Assembly (NCBI GenBank): GCA_012295275.1
Contig: CM022670.1
Location: forward strand, 351,001 to 415,000
Direction of reading: 5' to 3'
Length of the DNA: 64,000 bases
Source of the DNA: Chrysomallon squamiferum
Lineage: Eukaryota; Mollusca; Gastropoda; Neomphalida; Peltospiridae
Below, piece by piece: positions 44,706 to 62,736 of the stretch (positions are counted from its first letter, which is position 1; every line of letters begins with the position of its first letter). Both the position numbers and the translations under genes were made by a program. Below the pieces are notes generated by a model, which searched no databases, was not told where the DNA came from, and was given only the letters and a program-made list of their open reading frames with translations.

Positions 44706-45510
44706 ATGTCTTCCTCAAGTGTTTTGTCAGGATCACCATTGGAAAGGAATACCACAACAAGTTTTGTCCCCGTTTCAGATACAGATCTGTATCAGAGTAT
44801 ATCAGAATATGAGGATTCCAGCTCTGATCTTCAGACTTTTTCAACTCAACCACAGTCAGACTCTTCATTTGACATATCAATATTTACATTTACTACAGCA
44901 TCACAACTGTCCACTTCAACATCATTACCATCATCTTCAACAAATTCACCAACAATATCTTTGGATGATTCCCAATCAACTGCTTCACATTCAAATGGAT
45001 TGATTCCAGAGACAGCCTATTCTTTTGCTTCTAATTTTAATCCAGATTTAATAACAAGGTCAACATTGATAGAATCATCTTCTAAACTTCCAGGTGGGAC
45101 AACTGTATCTTCAGTCAGTGGATCTAGAGTGGATTTTACTTCAGATGGATCATTTCCAGCAACAACAGTCCCAAAGAATGTTCCAGCTGATCCTAATATT
45201 TCTCCTACCCCAGCATTGATTCCTTCAACCAGTTTGATTTCTCAGACCTCCAGCAAAGGGACATTTTTACAACCAACATCAGACATATCTGCATCAGCAA
45301 CAACAGCACTGATAAATCCATCTTCAACAAACATTTCATCAACAACATCTTCATTATTTTGGACAACAACAAATACATCAGAAATTGTGCCATCATCTAC
45401 ATTGAATTATTTGTTTTCAAGTTCTGTTATAACATCATCAGTGATAGTCTCAACACCAGCTACTACAACAAGAAATACTGTCAATTCTACTGCTGGCTTA
45501 CCTGGACCAG
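44706..45510 (+). CDS. SH3 membrane protein, exon for Ser/Thr-rich mucin-like region
   Basis: About 268 residues dominated by Ser, Thr, Pro and Ala with no cysteine, a composition typical of heavily O-glycosylated stalks. N-x-S/T sites are present (RNTTT, TNISST, TNTSE, VNSTA). ATG 44706 is preceded by an in-frame TGA at 44661, so translation begins here if the exon starts at the acceptor near 44560. Alternatively TTTTGTCAG at 44722-44730 is a good acceptor that would start the exon at 44731 in phase 1. That would make it a symmetric 1-1 exon, as usual for extracellular modules, with a signal-peptide exon further upstream. Confidence 0.7.
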
Positions 45511-47479
45511 GTAATTAACAGTTATATTCTAATTAATTAAATATTGGTAATAAATAGGATTACTGTTTGGGGTTTTTCAAAATCAGAGATGACAACTGTG
45601 GCTCATTTGTTATTTTACAGGACTCCGTCATGACAGATTACAGGATCAGTCCTTTATACTGCTTTCAATTAACCATTTCCCAATCCAACCAATTCCTCAT
45701 CACTGTGATATGTGTATTCCTGTCTGTTTGAAGATGTGTATCAAAGATTCTTTCAGCATTTAGTGGATTTTTGTTGATGCACTGATTGCCCATCTCAGGG
45801 TTAAATTATTGTGACTGGTAACCAGTCAGCAGTTATTCCATCTCTTAAATAACTGGGCAAAAATTTATGACTGGGAGGATTTATATCTTTTCTTAAAGGT
45901 TTTAAAGTTCTATAATCTAAAAAAGAGTAATCCATTTTATAGCATCTGCATGCTCATCTGTCACTATCTCAACTCTCTATAGAAATATATGATACTATGT
46001 AACATTATAACAGACAGCTAATAATCAACTGTGTTTTATTAAGTAAAACCTTCATTCTTCCATGTATTAACTGTGGTTTTTAAATAACAGAATTAAGCTG
46101 AATCTCACTTGTTAAATCTTCTCTTAGGAGTAATTTGTTGTTGGATCAGTTCTCTCTGGACTATATACTTACTCCTGTAACCTATCACTAGTGTGTCAGA
46201 TGTTATGTGTTTTACTGTCTATAGGGAGGTGCAATATAGCATAGCTTGCTTCTAACTGGTAAGAGTAACTCTTTAGAGCTGCAGGGACAGCCTTCCCTCT
46301 TTATCTCTTTATCACCAGTATTAAAATATGCTAATGTGTTGTCAAGCAAATATTATTCATTTAGCTTCTTAACAACTGCTATATATTTGACAGTTTTGAT
46401 AGAAAAGTCATGAACTATTTTATTTTCTCTTTGTTTAGCTTCAGAGACTGAAAGTATGTACATCATCATTCCTGTCTGTCTTGTTGTTCTGTTCATGTTG
46501 GTCATTCTGGTTGTCATGTGTCATCGATGGAGAACTCAGGTGAAAAAGGTCAGTCTTGTTACATTAATAAACTTTATCTTCGTTCAGGTATTAATCAATT
46601 TTTCATTTTGATTGATTCTTTGTATATGTATTTGTTTCTAAGTTATAGGTTTGATAGTTTGGTTACTTTATATTTATTTATTTATTTACTTCATTTATTC
46701 ATTAATTTTTTTTAATGTTTATTTATTTAATTATTTACTTATTATTATTTTTTTTTGCTTCTAAACACAACATGCTTATTTAATTATTTATATGCTGATA
46801 TTTGTTTGTTTGTTGTTGTTTTTTAATTTAAGAATAATATTTTAACCTTATTTATACATTTGTTTTTGTTAACTTATTTTTTATTTTATTTGCTGTTTTC
46901 TTTTCCGTTCTTTCATCAGACATGCACAGATTTATGTTTTGAAGCCAAACAACATTAAAAAAATATATATATAATTTTATTTCTACAACCAAAAATATCA
47001 TAAATAACTTTTGCTTTATAATTAATATTTGTCATATTATGTGTATGCGTGTTTGTGTAATTACTTTAACATTTGCATTAGTAAAGTCATTTATTCTGTT
47101 TTACAAGTATCTCGGATCAAATGAACAGGAAGTCATGAACTGCCAGTATTAGTATTTCTATACAACAATATATGGTTTTCATTTTCATTACAATAATAAT
47201 ATACAATCAATTCTAAACTACATAATACATTTATATTAAAATGTTTAAATAAAATTCTTTATGAACTGTGTGATATATTTTCTAAAGCACATATTCTGTA
47301 ATGATAAAAGATTCCATTAATCAGTTATTTCTCATTTGCATTGTAACTGTTAGTACTGGGGTCACAAACTAAGTACTGGTTCAAATTGGTCTTGAATAAT
47401 TGTCACAGTAATTGTGCTTAATTAACAGAAAGCACACAGGACCATTACACATGCCATTTAGCCATTATACTTTTTCATC

Positions 47480-47533
<54 letters not shown>

Positions 47534-48256
47534 GCATGCAAATACACATACACAAACACATACACAAAAATACGTATCCACACAACATTAAAATATATAA
47601 TTTAGTTTTGTATTGCTATGTACAGCTATTCAAACACACATACACATTCCATTACCATTTCTGACTACTGATTAAAGCTGTAGTATGTATTATGTTGTCT
47701 TTAGCATTATGCAGTAGGTTTCTTCTACAGAGTCCAAATGTTTGATATAAAGTAGCCAGTGAAAGAAATTTCTGCTCTAGAGGTATTATCAAAGAAATCA
47801 AATTCAATTTCTTCAAACATGTGGTATGCTTAAACACAACAAATGAAAAATATTTTTGCTGATTAACTGCTAGGTGTATGCAGAACCACCTCCAGACTTG
47901 TGGGTAAACTCTCACACAGAAATGGCTGTGCTACCTGCTCCATCAACCTCCACAGTGCCTGGACTACACATTGAAAACATTGAACCTTTCAGCTTAAGTA
48001 TGTTCATTTGTGGCTCTTAGCTGTTATTAATCTTTAAAGATTTTATCAGTGAATTCAGAACAAATATGAATGTTTCACTTGGAGGATGGTATCTTTATAC
48101 AATAAAGTATGTGTAATGATTTATTTGAGCTAATAACAAATAGCAATCTGCACTGTTTAATTACTAATTACAGTTAATTTTAGTTACTGATTTTTATCAT
48201 AGTCTGCTTTGAATAAGAGATAATGTTGGTAGATTCCAACAGATACATTTTTGGAC

Positions 48257-48290
<34 letters not shown>

Positions 48291-51200
48291 GGATGAGAGA
48301 CTATGTGTTTATGAGTTATGTAAGAATGTTTGAAATTTAATTAAACATTAATTCACTGTTTAAGATGATGCTGTGTGCTGTGTTCTTCATCCCTTCCCTG
48401 CTCAGTTAGAAAACCAGATGACTCTAAAAGAAGGGGACATAATCAAGGTGCTGGAAAAAGAAGAAAACGGCTGGTGGCGAGGAGAGAACCAGGCTGGTGA
48501 ATCGGGCTGGTTTCCAGGAAGTTATGTGGAAGCTGTTAAATATGGTTAGCTCACATTAATCTTTTTAGAATAATTTACATTTAGGAGCTTGGTCTTAAGA
48601 AAAGCTTTTAAGAGCTTTGAAGTTTAATATATAATAAAAAACTACATTTATTTATTTATTTATTTATTTATTTATTTCAGTTGCAAAACTTGAAGAAGAG
48701 AAAAAGAAGAAATCAAGAGTTAGTTCATTCCTGTTGAAGAAAAGGGACTGGAATCCTCAAAAAGGACCAAATCCAGATGACCCTGACATTCATGATAAGA
48801 ACCATTCTTCAGAGGAAACAAAGATCGTTGCCAAACAACAAGGGAATGAAAATGAACATGGTAATAAACAATTTTTCATAAATAGGTCTTGGTTGGATTG
48901 TCTGCAGCCTTTTTCCTTAAATTAGATCAATCCATGTGATCAGAGAAAGTAAATTAAATACATCTGTAGTATCTAATTAGGGATCTGTGTGTTTCTATCT
49001 GTACAAGAATGTTTTTATCTCTGTAAAAATAAGAATAAAAATAAAAATAAGATATTATCCATAATGTTTGATCATTATTTAAAACTTAATCAAATGTACT
49101 TGTTCATTATTCCAAATTCTTTAAATTTTGTTGTTGTTATTGCAGAAAAGAGATATTATGCAGTGTTTTCCTACACAGCCATTAGACCAGGGGAGATAAC
49201 TCTAATCGAGGGAGAGGCTGTGATTGGCTATGAGAGAGACCGCAATGGCTGGATGAGAGGAAAGAGGGTGGCTACAAGTGAGGAGGGCTGGTTTCCTGCT
49301 GTTTATGTTGAAGAGGTGAGAGTAAAATTTGACACAAACAAAAAAGTAAGAGGAAATTTCTTTGTGACAATAGAATTATTTGTATAGTGCAATATCCTAT
49401 TTAAATTTTAACTGGTACACAGTATCTATCTTCTGTTTTTCTGTCTGTAATACTGTCCATCCATTCATTTTTTTTCAGTTCATGGTCATCATTTACACAT
49501 ACATTTCTCTGGCTAATGACATTAAAAATTATATGACAACAACATTTCTTTTAAGCTCTATTAAAGTAACCTAAACAATTGTTTTTCAAATAATGTTTGG
49601 TGTATAATGTTGACTTTGACTAAATTATGAATACAACTTGTTATATGTATAAAAATAAATAAATAAATAAATAAATACTACTGTAATAACTGTAGGTACA
49701 AGATGCTGCTTCCATGTCATCTGAAAGTACACTTGATGGTCCTTTGTCATATGACCAGCTGAATCAGAATAAAAAACACCTCTCTAATCAGGACTGGATT
49801 GGACTTGGTAACTATTCATTATGACAGTATTGCTAGTTGCTGAACACTGCTCTTTGAAATACTTGTAGTTGTCATGTTCATCTTATTCTGGAATCCATTA
49901 TTTATCCCAAATTAAACTATGTATACCTTTTTTTCTGAATATTTATAATATTAATATATTTAACAATTTCTCTTTCATTTTATTATATTTTTAACATCTA
50001 TTAATGTTAAACTTTTATTCCCTTATCTCAAATAACAGTATATATATAAGACTACTGACATTGATAACTGAATCACACACAAACACACGCACGCACACAC
50101 AAACAGCATTCAGTGGTTAGAACTGATCACCATGTCTAGTGGTCTTTATTCTAGTGATTTAACAATCCAGAATGTCAGTACATTTAAAACTACTTCTTTT
50201 TTATATTACTCCATAACAATGAACTCTTTGTTTTATTAGTCATACTCAGTGGTAATATAGTTAAGACAACATCTCTTTCATATGACTGTTCTCATCTCCA
50301 TGACAACAAACTCTCTTTTTCTACAGAACACATTGCCTGTTACTCCTATACTGGAGGAACTCAACAAGACCTGACATTTGAAGCTGGAGATAAGATAATA
50401 GTGTATGAGACTCTGGAGAATGGCTGGTGGTTAGGCAGCAAGGGAAAACAAGTTGGCTGGTTGCCTGGATCATATCTACAGGTTTGTAAATTTTTTGATC
50501 TTAATGTAGTAATGGCTTTTTCACTAAATGTCACCATAGTGGTTGCTACTGTCACTAAAGTTACTGTTAAAGTTGTTTTGCCATTGCACTGTATTACTTA
50601 CTTCTACTTCTACTCAAATATCTTGTTCCTGCATGAAACTAAAATGCAAATAAAATGAATTTTAATATCATAATCATTAGTAATTTGATGTAATGAACAT
50701 GTTAGAGTGAACATCCGATTTTACAGTTTTTTTGTTTTTGAAATGTTCAAATCGTCTGTGCACTGTATACTAATAAATTAAAAGATAAATGAACTTACTG
50801 ATATTTATGTTGAAGCTGGTGGACCCCAGTGCTGATGATGAGAATAGATCAGACACATCCAGTGATGACAAGCTGAGCAACTCATCAGAAGATGTCATCA
50901 AGTCAGACTCTGAAATCACCAAACCAAAACCTGGAAGAAAAGCTCCTTGTCCTCCCAAACGTAAAGCTCTGCCCAATTCTTCAAGAACTGCAGATAGATT
51001 ACCTACAACAGACATTCCATCCAAAGATGGGAAATCAGTGAATCATCAGATATCTATCAAACGCTACCAGCCTATTAGGTTTCAGAGACTTTCCTCTGAT
51101 CCTATGAAGCCATTAAGATCTGCACCAGCACCACCAGGAGCTGTTAGTACTGCTTTGAATATGACTAATCCTCATTCTCAAAGTCTGGATCCTAAGGAAA

Positions 51201-53373
51201 ATGAATTAAAGTATAGAAAACCAGAAGCAGAAGACTCCAGTCTCCCAGACTTCAAACCACCATCATCAGAAAACTTTGTGCCTGTGTCTGTATCTTTGTC
51301 TTTTAGAGGAGAGTCTGGTTCTCATGAAAAGCTGCAAATGAAGAAGGCAGATGTTCCCAGACTTTCAAAACCAAAACTTCATGTTCGTAGAAAGTCATCC
51401 CAACTAAGCAGACTTGCAGTTCAGTCCAGACCATCAAGACCTGTACCTCCACGTCCACCACCACGAGTCTTCACAAGTAACAGTGTAAAATATGATAAAA
51501 CAAAGTCATCCAGAGATGCTTCTTCACCCAGCAATCCAAGCTTGCCCAAGACTGGCAGCTTTATCAACAGAGTTGCACTGAATTCTGATAAACCAGCCAA
51601 TACCAGAAGTTCACTTCCTCCAGATATTGTTCTCTCTAGTTCCAACGAGTCTCAACTCACAAGAACATCTCCTTCAGAAACTTTACCCTTACCCCCACCT
51701 CCACTTCCAGAAGAATTGGAATCCTTATCACAATCTCCATCTCCTGAAGGATCAACAAATGTTCCAAAAGAACCTTCATTCAGATCAAGAAAAGTGATAA
51801 AAGTTCCTCCTCCTGTGATTCCTCAGACTGAGATTCTAAACATTAATAAGCAAAGTGTGGACAGTTCTGGTTCACTTGACAGAGTTAAAGCAACAAGTTC
51901 CAAAGAGGATAAGAACTTAAAGAATGAGAATGTATCACAACAAAACAGCCCTGTAAAAGAAAATAAAGAAAACCTTCATGTTAGGGAGACTGAATCCAGT
52001 ATTTCTAGTGGCCATATTTTTTCTGGTGACTTGAATTCTACAGATATCAGTTCAGTGTCACACAAAGAGGATTTTAATGTGGGAAGTGTTGAGAATTTAG
52101 AAAACCAAGCTGATGAGAGTGGAGTGATAAATAAACACAAGTTTAAAGTGCCAACAATAAAACCACCACCACCTAAATCACCTCCACCTAAAGTACAGAG
52201 AATGGTGAAAAATGTCGAAAATACAGACAAGTAAGTTTAAAACATTATATTTACTATGACTGAGAAAAAAGATTTTAATTTTCAATTAGTTAGAAAAGTA
52301 TTACAGCTGCCTTCACAATTAAAAAAAAAAAAAAAAAAAAAAAAAATAAATATATAAAAAAATATAATGAAGTTGTCAGTAATAATAATTAAAAAAAAAA
52401 AAAAACATTTACTAAGATATAAAATATAAAATTTATACATTTCTATTGTGAGACTGGAATTTAATAATATAAACTGAATAAAAATGTTATGAATTTTTTT
52501 TAATGATTTATATTTCAAATAAGTTAAAAAGGCAAAATATTTAAATAACCTTTGTCTCTGATGCTAACTCCAGTTTGTTTAGAAATGTAAATATCTAATA
52601 AATCAATCAGCTTAAAAAATTATTACCAGATTGATTAATTACAGCTTCATAAATATTTACACACTGCAAATAACTAATACAACTTTCAGAAACAAGAAAA
52701 CTTTATGGCAAGCAAAAAGAAAGTATGTAGCAACTACTAAAGGCGAACTCTCCTTTGAAGAAGGAAGTTTTATTAAAGAACTAAGAAAGGTAATTCCATG
52801 TCAAAATGTTGAGTTATTAGCTTTGATATTCATTCTGTTTTTAATTATCACATTCATTATATTTAGACTTCAGTATATTTCTTTTGACTTAGTTGTAAAT
52901 TATATGTGAATTTGTTTTTCTATCTGTATTAAATCTGTTTCAGAATTTAATAAGTTAATCAAAACCAAATTTTGCTATTAATATTGAACTGAATAAGAGA
53001 AAGTTTAGAAAAAAAGCTGTATTTTCAGTTGATCAAAAGTATTGTCCTAATAATTAAATATAATATAGTTCTTTAATAATATAAATAAAAATGGTAAATA
53101 AAATAAAACAAAATAAATAAATAAAGGGGGAAAAAGAATAAATAAATAAACAAAACAAACAAAAAATATATCATGATAGAGCACCAAATATCTTTTATGC
53201 TTTAATATAAGCTATTTTTTCACAAACCTGACTAACAGGTAACAGCATTGTTTTGTTTTCAGACAATAGACAAGCCTGGTTGGTATGTGGGGATGTTAGC
53301 TGATGGCACCACTGGTCTGTATCACAAGTCATACGTGGAAGAGTCTGCTGTGAAAGAAGTGTCACATATTTAA
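44706..53373 (+). CDS. Single-pass membrane protein with mucin-like region and four cytoplasmic SH3 domains
   Basis: I do not recognise this as a named family. Exons 44706-45510, 46439-46548, 47874-47997, 48365-48544, 48681-48860, 49146-49315, 49696-49807, 50327-50481, 50816-52230, 52690-52789 and 53263-53373 join without phase breaks and give about 1153 residues. Order: Ser/Thr-rich region (1-268), transmembrane helix (about 275-297) followed by CHRWR, SH3-1 (about 349-401), basic linker, SH3-2 (about 470-522), SH3-3 (about 562-611), Ser/Pro-rich linker (613-1083) and SH3-4 (about 1092-1145). The basic residues after the helix put the SH3 side in the cytosol, so it is probably a surface adaptor that gathers Pro-rich partners at the membrane. 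It runs convergent to AGK. No signal peptide is visible; the true 5' end is uncertain. The join at 46548/47874 is phase 0 and so the least constrained. Confidence 0.75.
46439..46548 (+). CDS. SH3 membrane protein, transmembrane exon
   Basis: A 110-bp exon between TTTGTTTAG and GTCAGT. It encodes SETES followed by about 23 hydrophobic residues (YIIIPVCLVVLFMLVILVV) and then CHRWRTQVKK. The acidic side before the helix and the basic side after it fit an N-out, C-in topology by the positive-inside rule. Confidence 0.75.
47485..47529. repeat. CA microsatellite
   Basis: About 22 CA units in the intron after the transmembrane exon. Confidence 0.95.
48365..50481 (+). CDS. SH3 membrane protein, exons for SH3 domains 1-3
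   Basis: SH3-1 (48365-48544) has MTLKEGDIIKVLEKEENGWW and GWFPGSYVE. SH3-2 (49146-49315) has ITLIEGEAVIGYERDRNGW and GWFPAVYVEE, with Met in place of the second Trp. SH3-3 (50327-50481) has LTFEAGDKIIVYETLENGWW and GWLPGSYLQ. All three keep the ALYDY-like strand, the RT-loop acids, the first ligand-binding Trp and the P-x-x-Y at the end. Exon 48681-48860 between the first two is basic (LEEEKKKKSRVSSFLLKKR) and could contact membrane lipid. Exon 49696-49807 is a short polar linker before SH3-3. Confidence 0.85.
50816..52230 (+). CDS. SH3 membrane protein, long Pro/Ser-rich linker exon
   Basis: A single 1415-bp exon encoding about 471 low-complexity residues between SH3-3 and SH3-4. It holds several candidate SH3 ligands with basic anchors: RKAPCPPKRKALP, SRPSRPVPPRPPPRVF, LPLPPPPLPEEL, KVPPPVIPQ and KPPPPKSPPPKVQR. 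It lacks predicted folded domains. The exon ends in phase 2 at a perfect GTAAGT. The acceptor at 50814-50815 has a poor pyrimidine tract, so its start is less certain. Confidence 0.8.
52690..53373 (+). CDS. SH3 membrane protein, last two exons: split SH3-4 and stop
   Basis: Exons 52690-52789 and 53263-53373 (TAA at 53371) together encode one SH3 domain: KYVATTKGELSFEEGSFI, then KPGWYVGML and GLYHKSYVEE. An intron splits it in phase 0 in the RT/n-Src region. The second Trp is Tyr, and the specificity-pocket Pro is His (YHKSY instead of FPxxY). It may therefore bind atypical ligands or none. Confidence 0.75.
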
Positions 53374-53494
53374 ATAGGATTTACACGTCACAAATCTTAG
53401 TTGCTGCTGGTCATATCAGTCAATTTACCATATCAAATGTTAGATCACAACATATTAATAATTAGCAGAGTCAAGTTAAAATATGTCACTGGAC

Positions 53495-53850
53495 TTCATC
53501 ATCATCATTATCATCATTCAGCCATAGTGTCCCATTTTATTTGAAATCCTCGGCATGTTGTTTCCACTTCTTCCTGTCTTGCACTAACCTCTCTAACCTT
53601 TCCAACACTCATCAAATGTATCCCTCCATTGTCTCACTACTGATGTGTCTAGCCCAGGTCCACTTGTCTTTTGATCTGTTCAGTCACATCTGTGACCTTT
53701 GTTTTCTTTCTAACCCAGATGTTTTGCTTTTTTGTGTCTTGATATGTTATGTTTGACATTTAGTTTAATTTTTGACTTTTTAATTAGTGGCCATGTTTCC
53801 ATGCTGTATGTTATTGCTGAAAGTACATGAGTTATTACCCTGGACTTAGG
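53495..53850 (-). mobile_element. Decayed 3' end of a non-LTR retrotransposon (RT C-terminal part)
   Basis: Read on the minus strand, 53850-53770 encodes ITHVLSAITYSMETWPLIKK, matching the Y-G-x-E-T-W block near the end of non-LTR (RTE/I-like) reverse-transcriptase proteins. Further on, in more than one frame and with stops, come KKTKVTDV and LVQDRKKWKQHAEDFK-like pieces of the same C-terminal region. It ends in a short ATGATG/GATGAT run (CATCATCAT on the plus strand at 53497-53519), the usual simple tail. It is broken by frameshifts and stops and is 5'-truncated. It inserted into the SH3 gene's 3' region. Confidence 0.6.
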
Positions 53851-54934
53851 TCACAGTATATAATTTTCTAGCAGAAAATGTCACTAGTTTCTGATTAAGA
53901 AATCCTCAGTTGGTGACTGTAGATGTGAGAATCTAAAGTAAACTAATTTCACATGACAGGTGACATCTGCTCATGTCAAAATAGGTCACCAGTCTTAGAT
54001 CAGTGAACTGCAGTAATCAAGTGGTCTGTGAGTCAAAACTGTTTTCATCACAATATCACAACTTATTAAGCTTTTATCTCTCATCATAACTGTTCATGCA
54101 AACCAAACTTTAATCATCACTTTATAGAGAAATGTAGCAGCCTGTTTAAAATTTATTTTATGCTGTTTACAGAATGTTGATTTTGTATCAAACAAACAAC
54201 AGATTTTCTTAAAATAACAAATGTCAGTTAATAACACATTGTAGACAGCAGTATCGACAGATTGGAAGATAAAACTTTAAAAAAAAATTAGATTTCTCAA
54301 CATACAACAGATTTTGTACAGCTCTTTATGTTACCATTAATCTCTTGTATTTTTTGTCCTGGGATGTCTTAAATATTCATTCATTCATTCAGTCTCTTGT
54401 AAAACAAATGTTTTTTTAAATTACAGTGATCTAAAACAAATTATTGTAATTCAAGCATTTGAAAGATGTGATTTATTGTATAGCAATACTCATTTTTTAC
54501 ATTTCAAATTCTGTGTCACAGATCATTGTGCATCACAAAATCTTGTTTTTAATCATATCATTAGTTTGAGAATTTATGTGGCTATAAATTATTTTAAACA
54601 ATCAGGTTTAAAATGTCATAACTCAGTGCATATTACAACATATAAACTATGGCAGAATGTCAAGAAAAAAATAATCTCAGCAATATCATTTGTTGCATGA
54701 AATATAAAAAACTGTTTAATTAAAAGCATATCTTATAAGATATTTATAAATTAACTAAAATAAAATAAAAATATCAGTATATGGTTATAAAAGATCAAAT
54801 GTGACTTTGTATTAATTAATAAGTTGAGTGTTTAAGTGTATTTTATTTCTAATTACAAAAATTAATGGCTGGTATCTATTTCTGTACATAAATATTAAAA
54901 TTCACAAAGTGAACATTTATACAAGATAAACATA

Positions 54935-54935
<1 letters not shown>

Positions 54936-54980
<45 letters not shown>

Positions 54981-54981
54981 T
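54936..54981. repeat. AAT microsatellite
   Basis: About 15 AAT units between the SH3 gene and AGK. Confidence 0.95.
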
Positions 54982-56237
54982 ACATTAAGAAAAATGGGAG
55001 GTATATGTTATTTTTCTAAAGTCAAACTTTTAATTGCTATACATATTTATACAGCTAAGTTTTACATGTATGTAAATATTTTAAATTACACATTAATGAA
55101 TTCAGTTTAATCAAATTTTGTATTGACTCTCCAAACTGTTATTCTTTACATGATTGTGTAATAAGAAAAATATTTGTTGAAAAACTTTTTTGTTTTTATT
55201 ATGTTTTCAAAACCATATTGAAGTGACCATTACATATAAATAAAACAACAAATATGTAATGAACTAGTAGTTAAATCATTCTATTTTCTAAAATATTTTT
55301 TTTTTTTTTTTTTTTTTTACGAAATAACAAAAACTAAATACACACTACTAGTATATTCCTTTTTTTTTTTTTTAATAAACTGCATTATATTTACATATAA
55401 GAGTCTGTATTTTCAAAATCAAAACATACTGAAACAAATATTAATATCCGTTGCTATGCACAAAAAAGATGTTTTTAAAAACTTATTTTTAATATTATTC
55501 CATCCATCTCTTCTTGGCAGTAAAAACATTTTATTTATTACTAAATGATATTATTCAGATAAAGAACACTAAATACATTTCTAAAATTATGTAAAGTTTA
55601 TCACAAAAAAATAAATAAACTGTCTCAAAAGTGTGAAAGAGTTACAGCTGTTAGAATGCTGCATTTCTATAATTTCTAAGTAATGTGAAATAGAAAATTC
55701 TGTACAAAAATTAATAAAGTATTCAGAATATTTTCAAAAAGTTAAACAGTTTATACAAGAGATAAATACTGAGTGAAATCATCACATTGAAAATAATTTT
55801 TTGTGATCTGTGTAAGGACATTCAATGCTCTAGACAAAAGTTTATAATCAATTTGTCTGACTTTTGCAAGTTAATGTAAGAACTGTTTGTTATTTTATGA
55901 TTTCTGTTAAGACCATTTTGAAAAGTCTATTTTACTGAAGTTTCCATTGGTCCCAAGATAATGTATTCTGTGCCAATTTCAAGTTTGACTTGTAGACAGC
56001 AATAACTAAAGTTTTGTAAGTTTTGATGTTATATAATACAGATCTTTTAGTTTTGAAGTTTATATCTAATGAAACAACATGTACACAATAATTTTGTCTA
56101 CTTTCAATCATTCAGCTGAATAGAGCCTTAAACAAAAATCAGTGAGTGGCTAAATGTCGTATTTTCAGGAGAAATGTCTAGTTCTGCAGGAACTGGACAA
56201 AACCAGTTGAAATAAAAATCTAATCTGTCCATTCACG

Positions 56238-62736
<6,499 letters not shown>

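Larger units (their letters stand above)
53374..56237. other. Convergent 3' region between the SH3 gene and AGK
   Basis: Contains 3' UTRs of unknown length, the retroelement relic at 53.5 kb, an AAT tract at about 54936-54981 and several A/T runs. AATAAA occurs at 55713-55718 among others. No gene was recognised. Confidence 0.5.

Noticed and set aside
53541-53756. Plus-strand 71-codon Cys-rich open frame
   Set aside because: It is the antisense of a decayed non-LTR reverse-transcriptase fragment.
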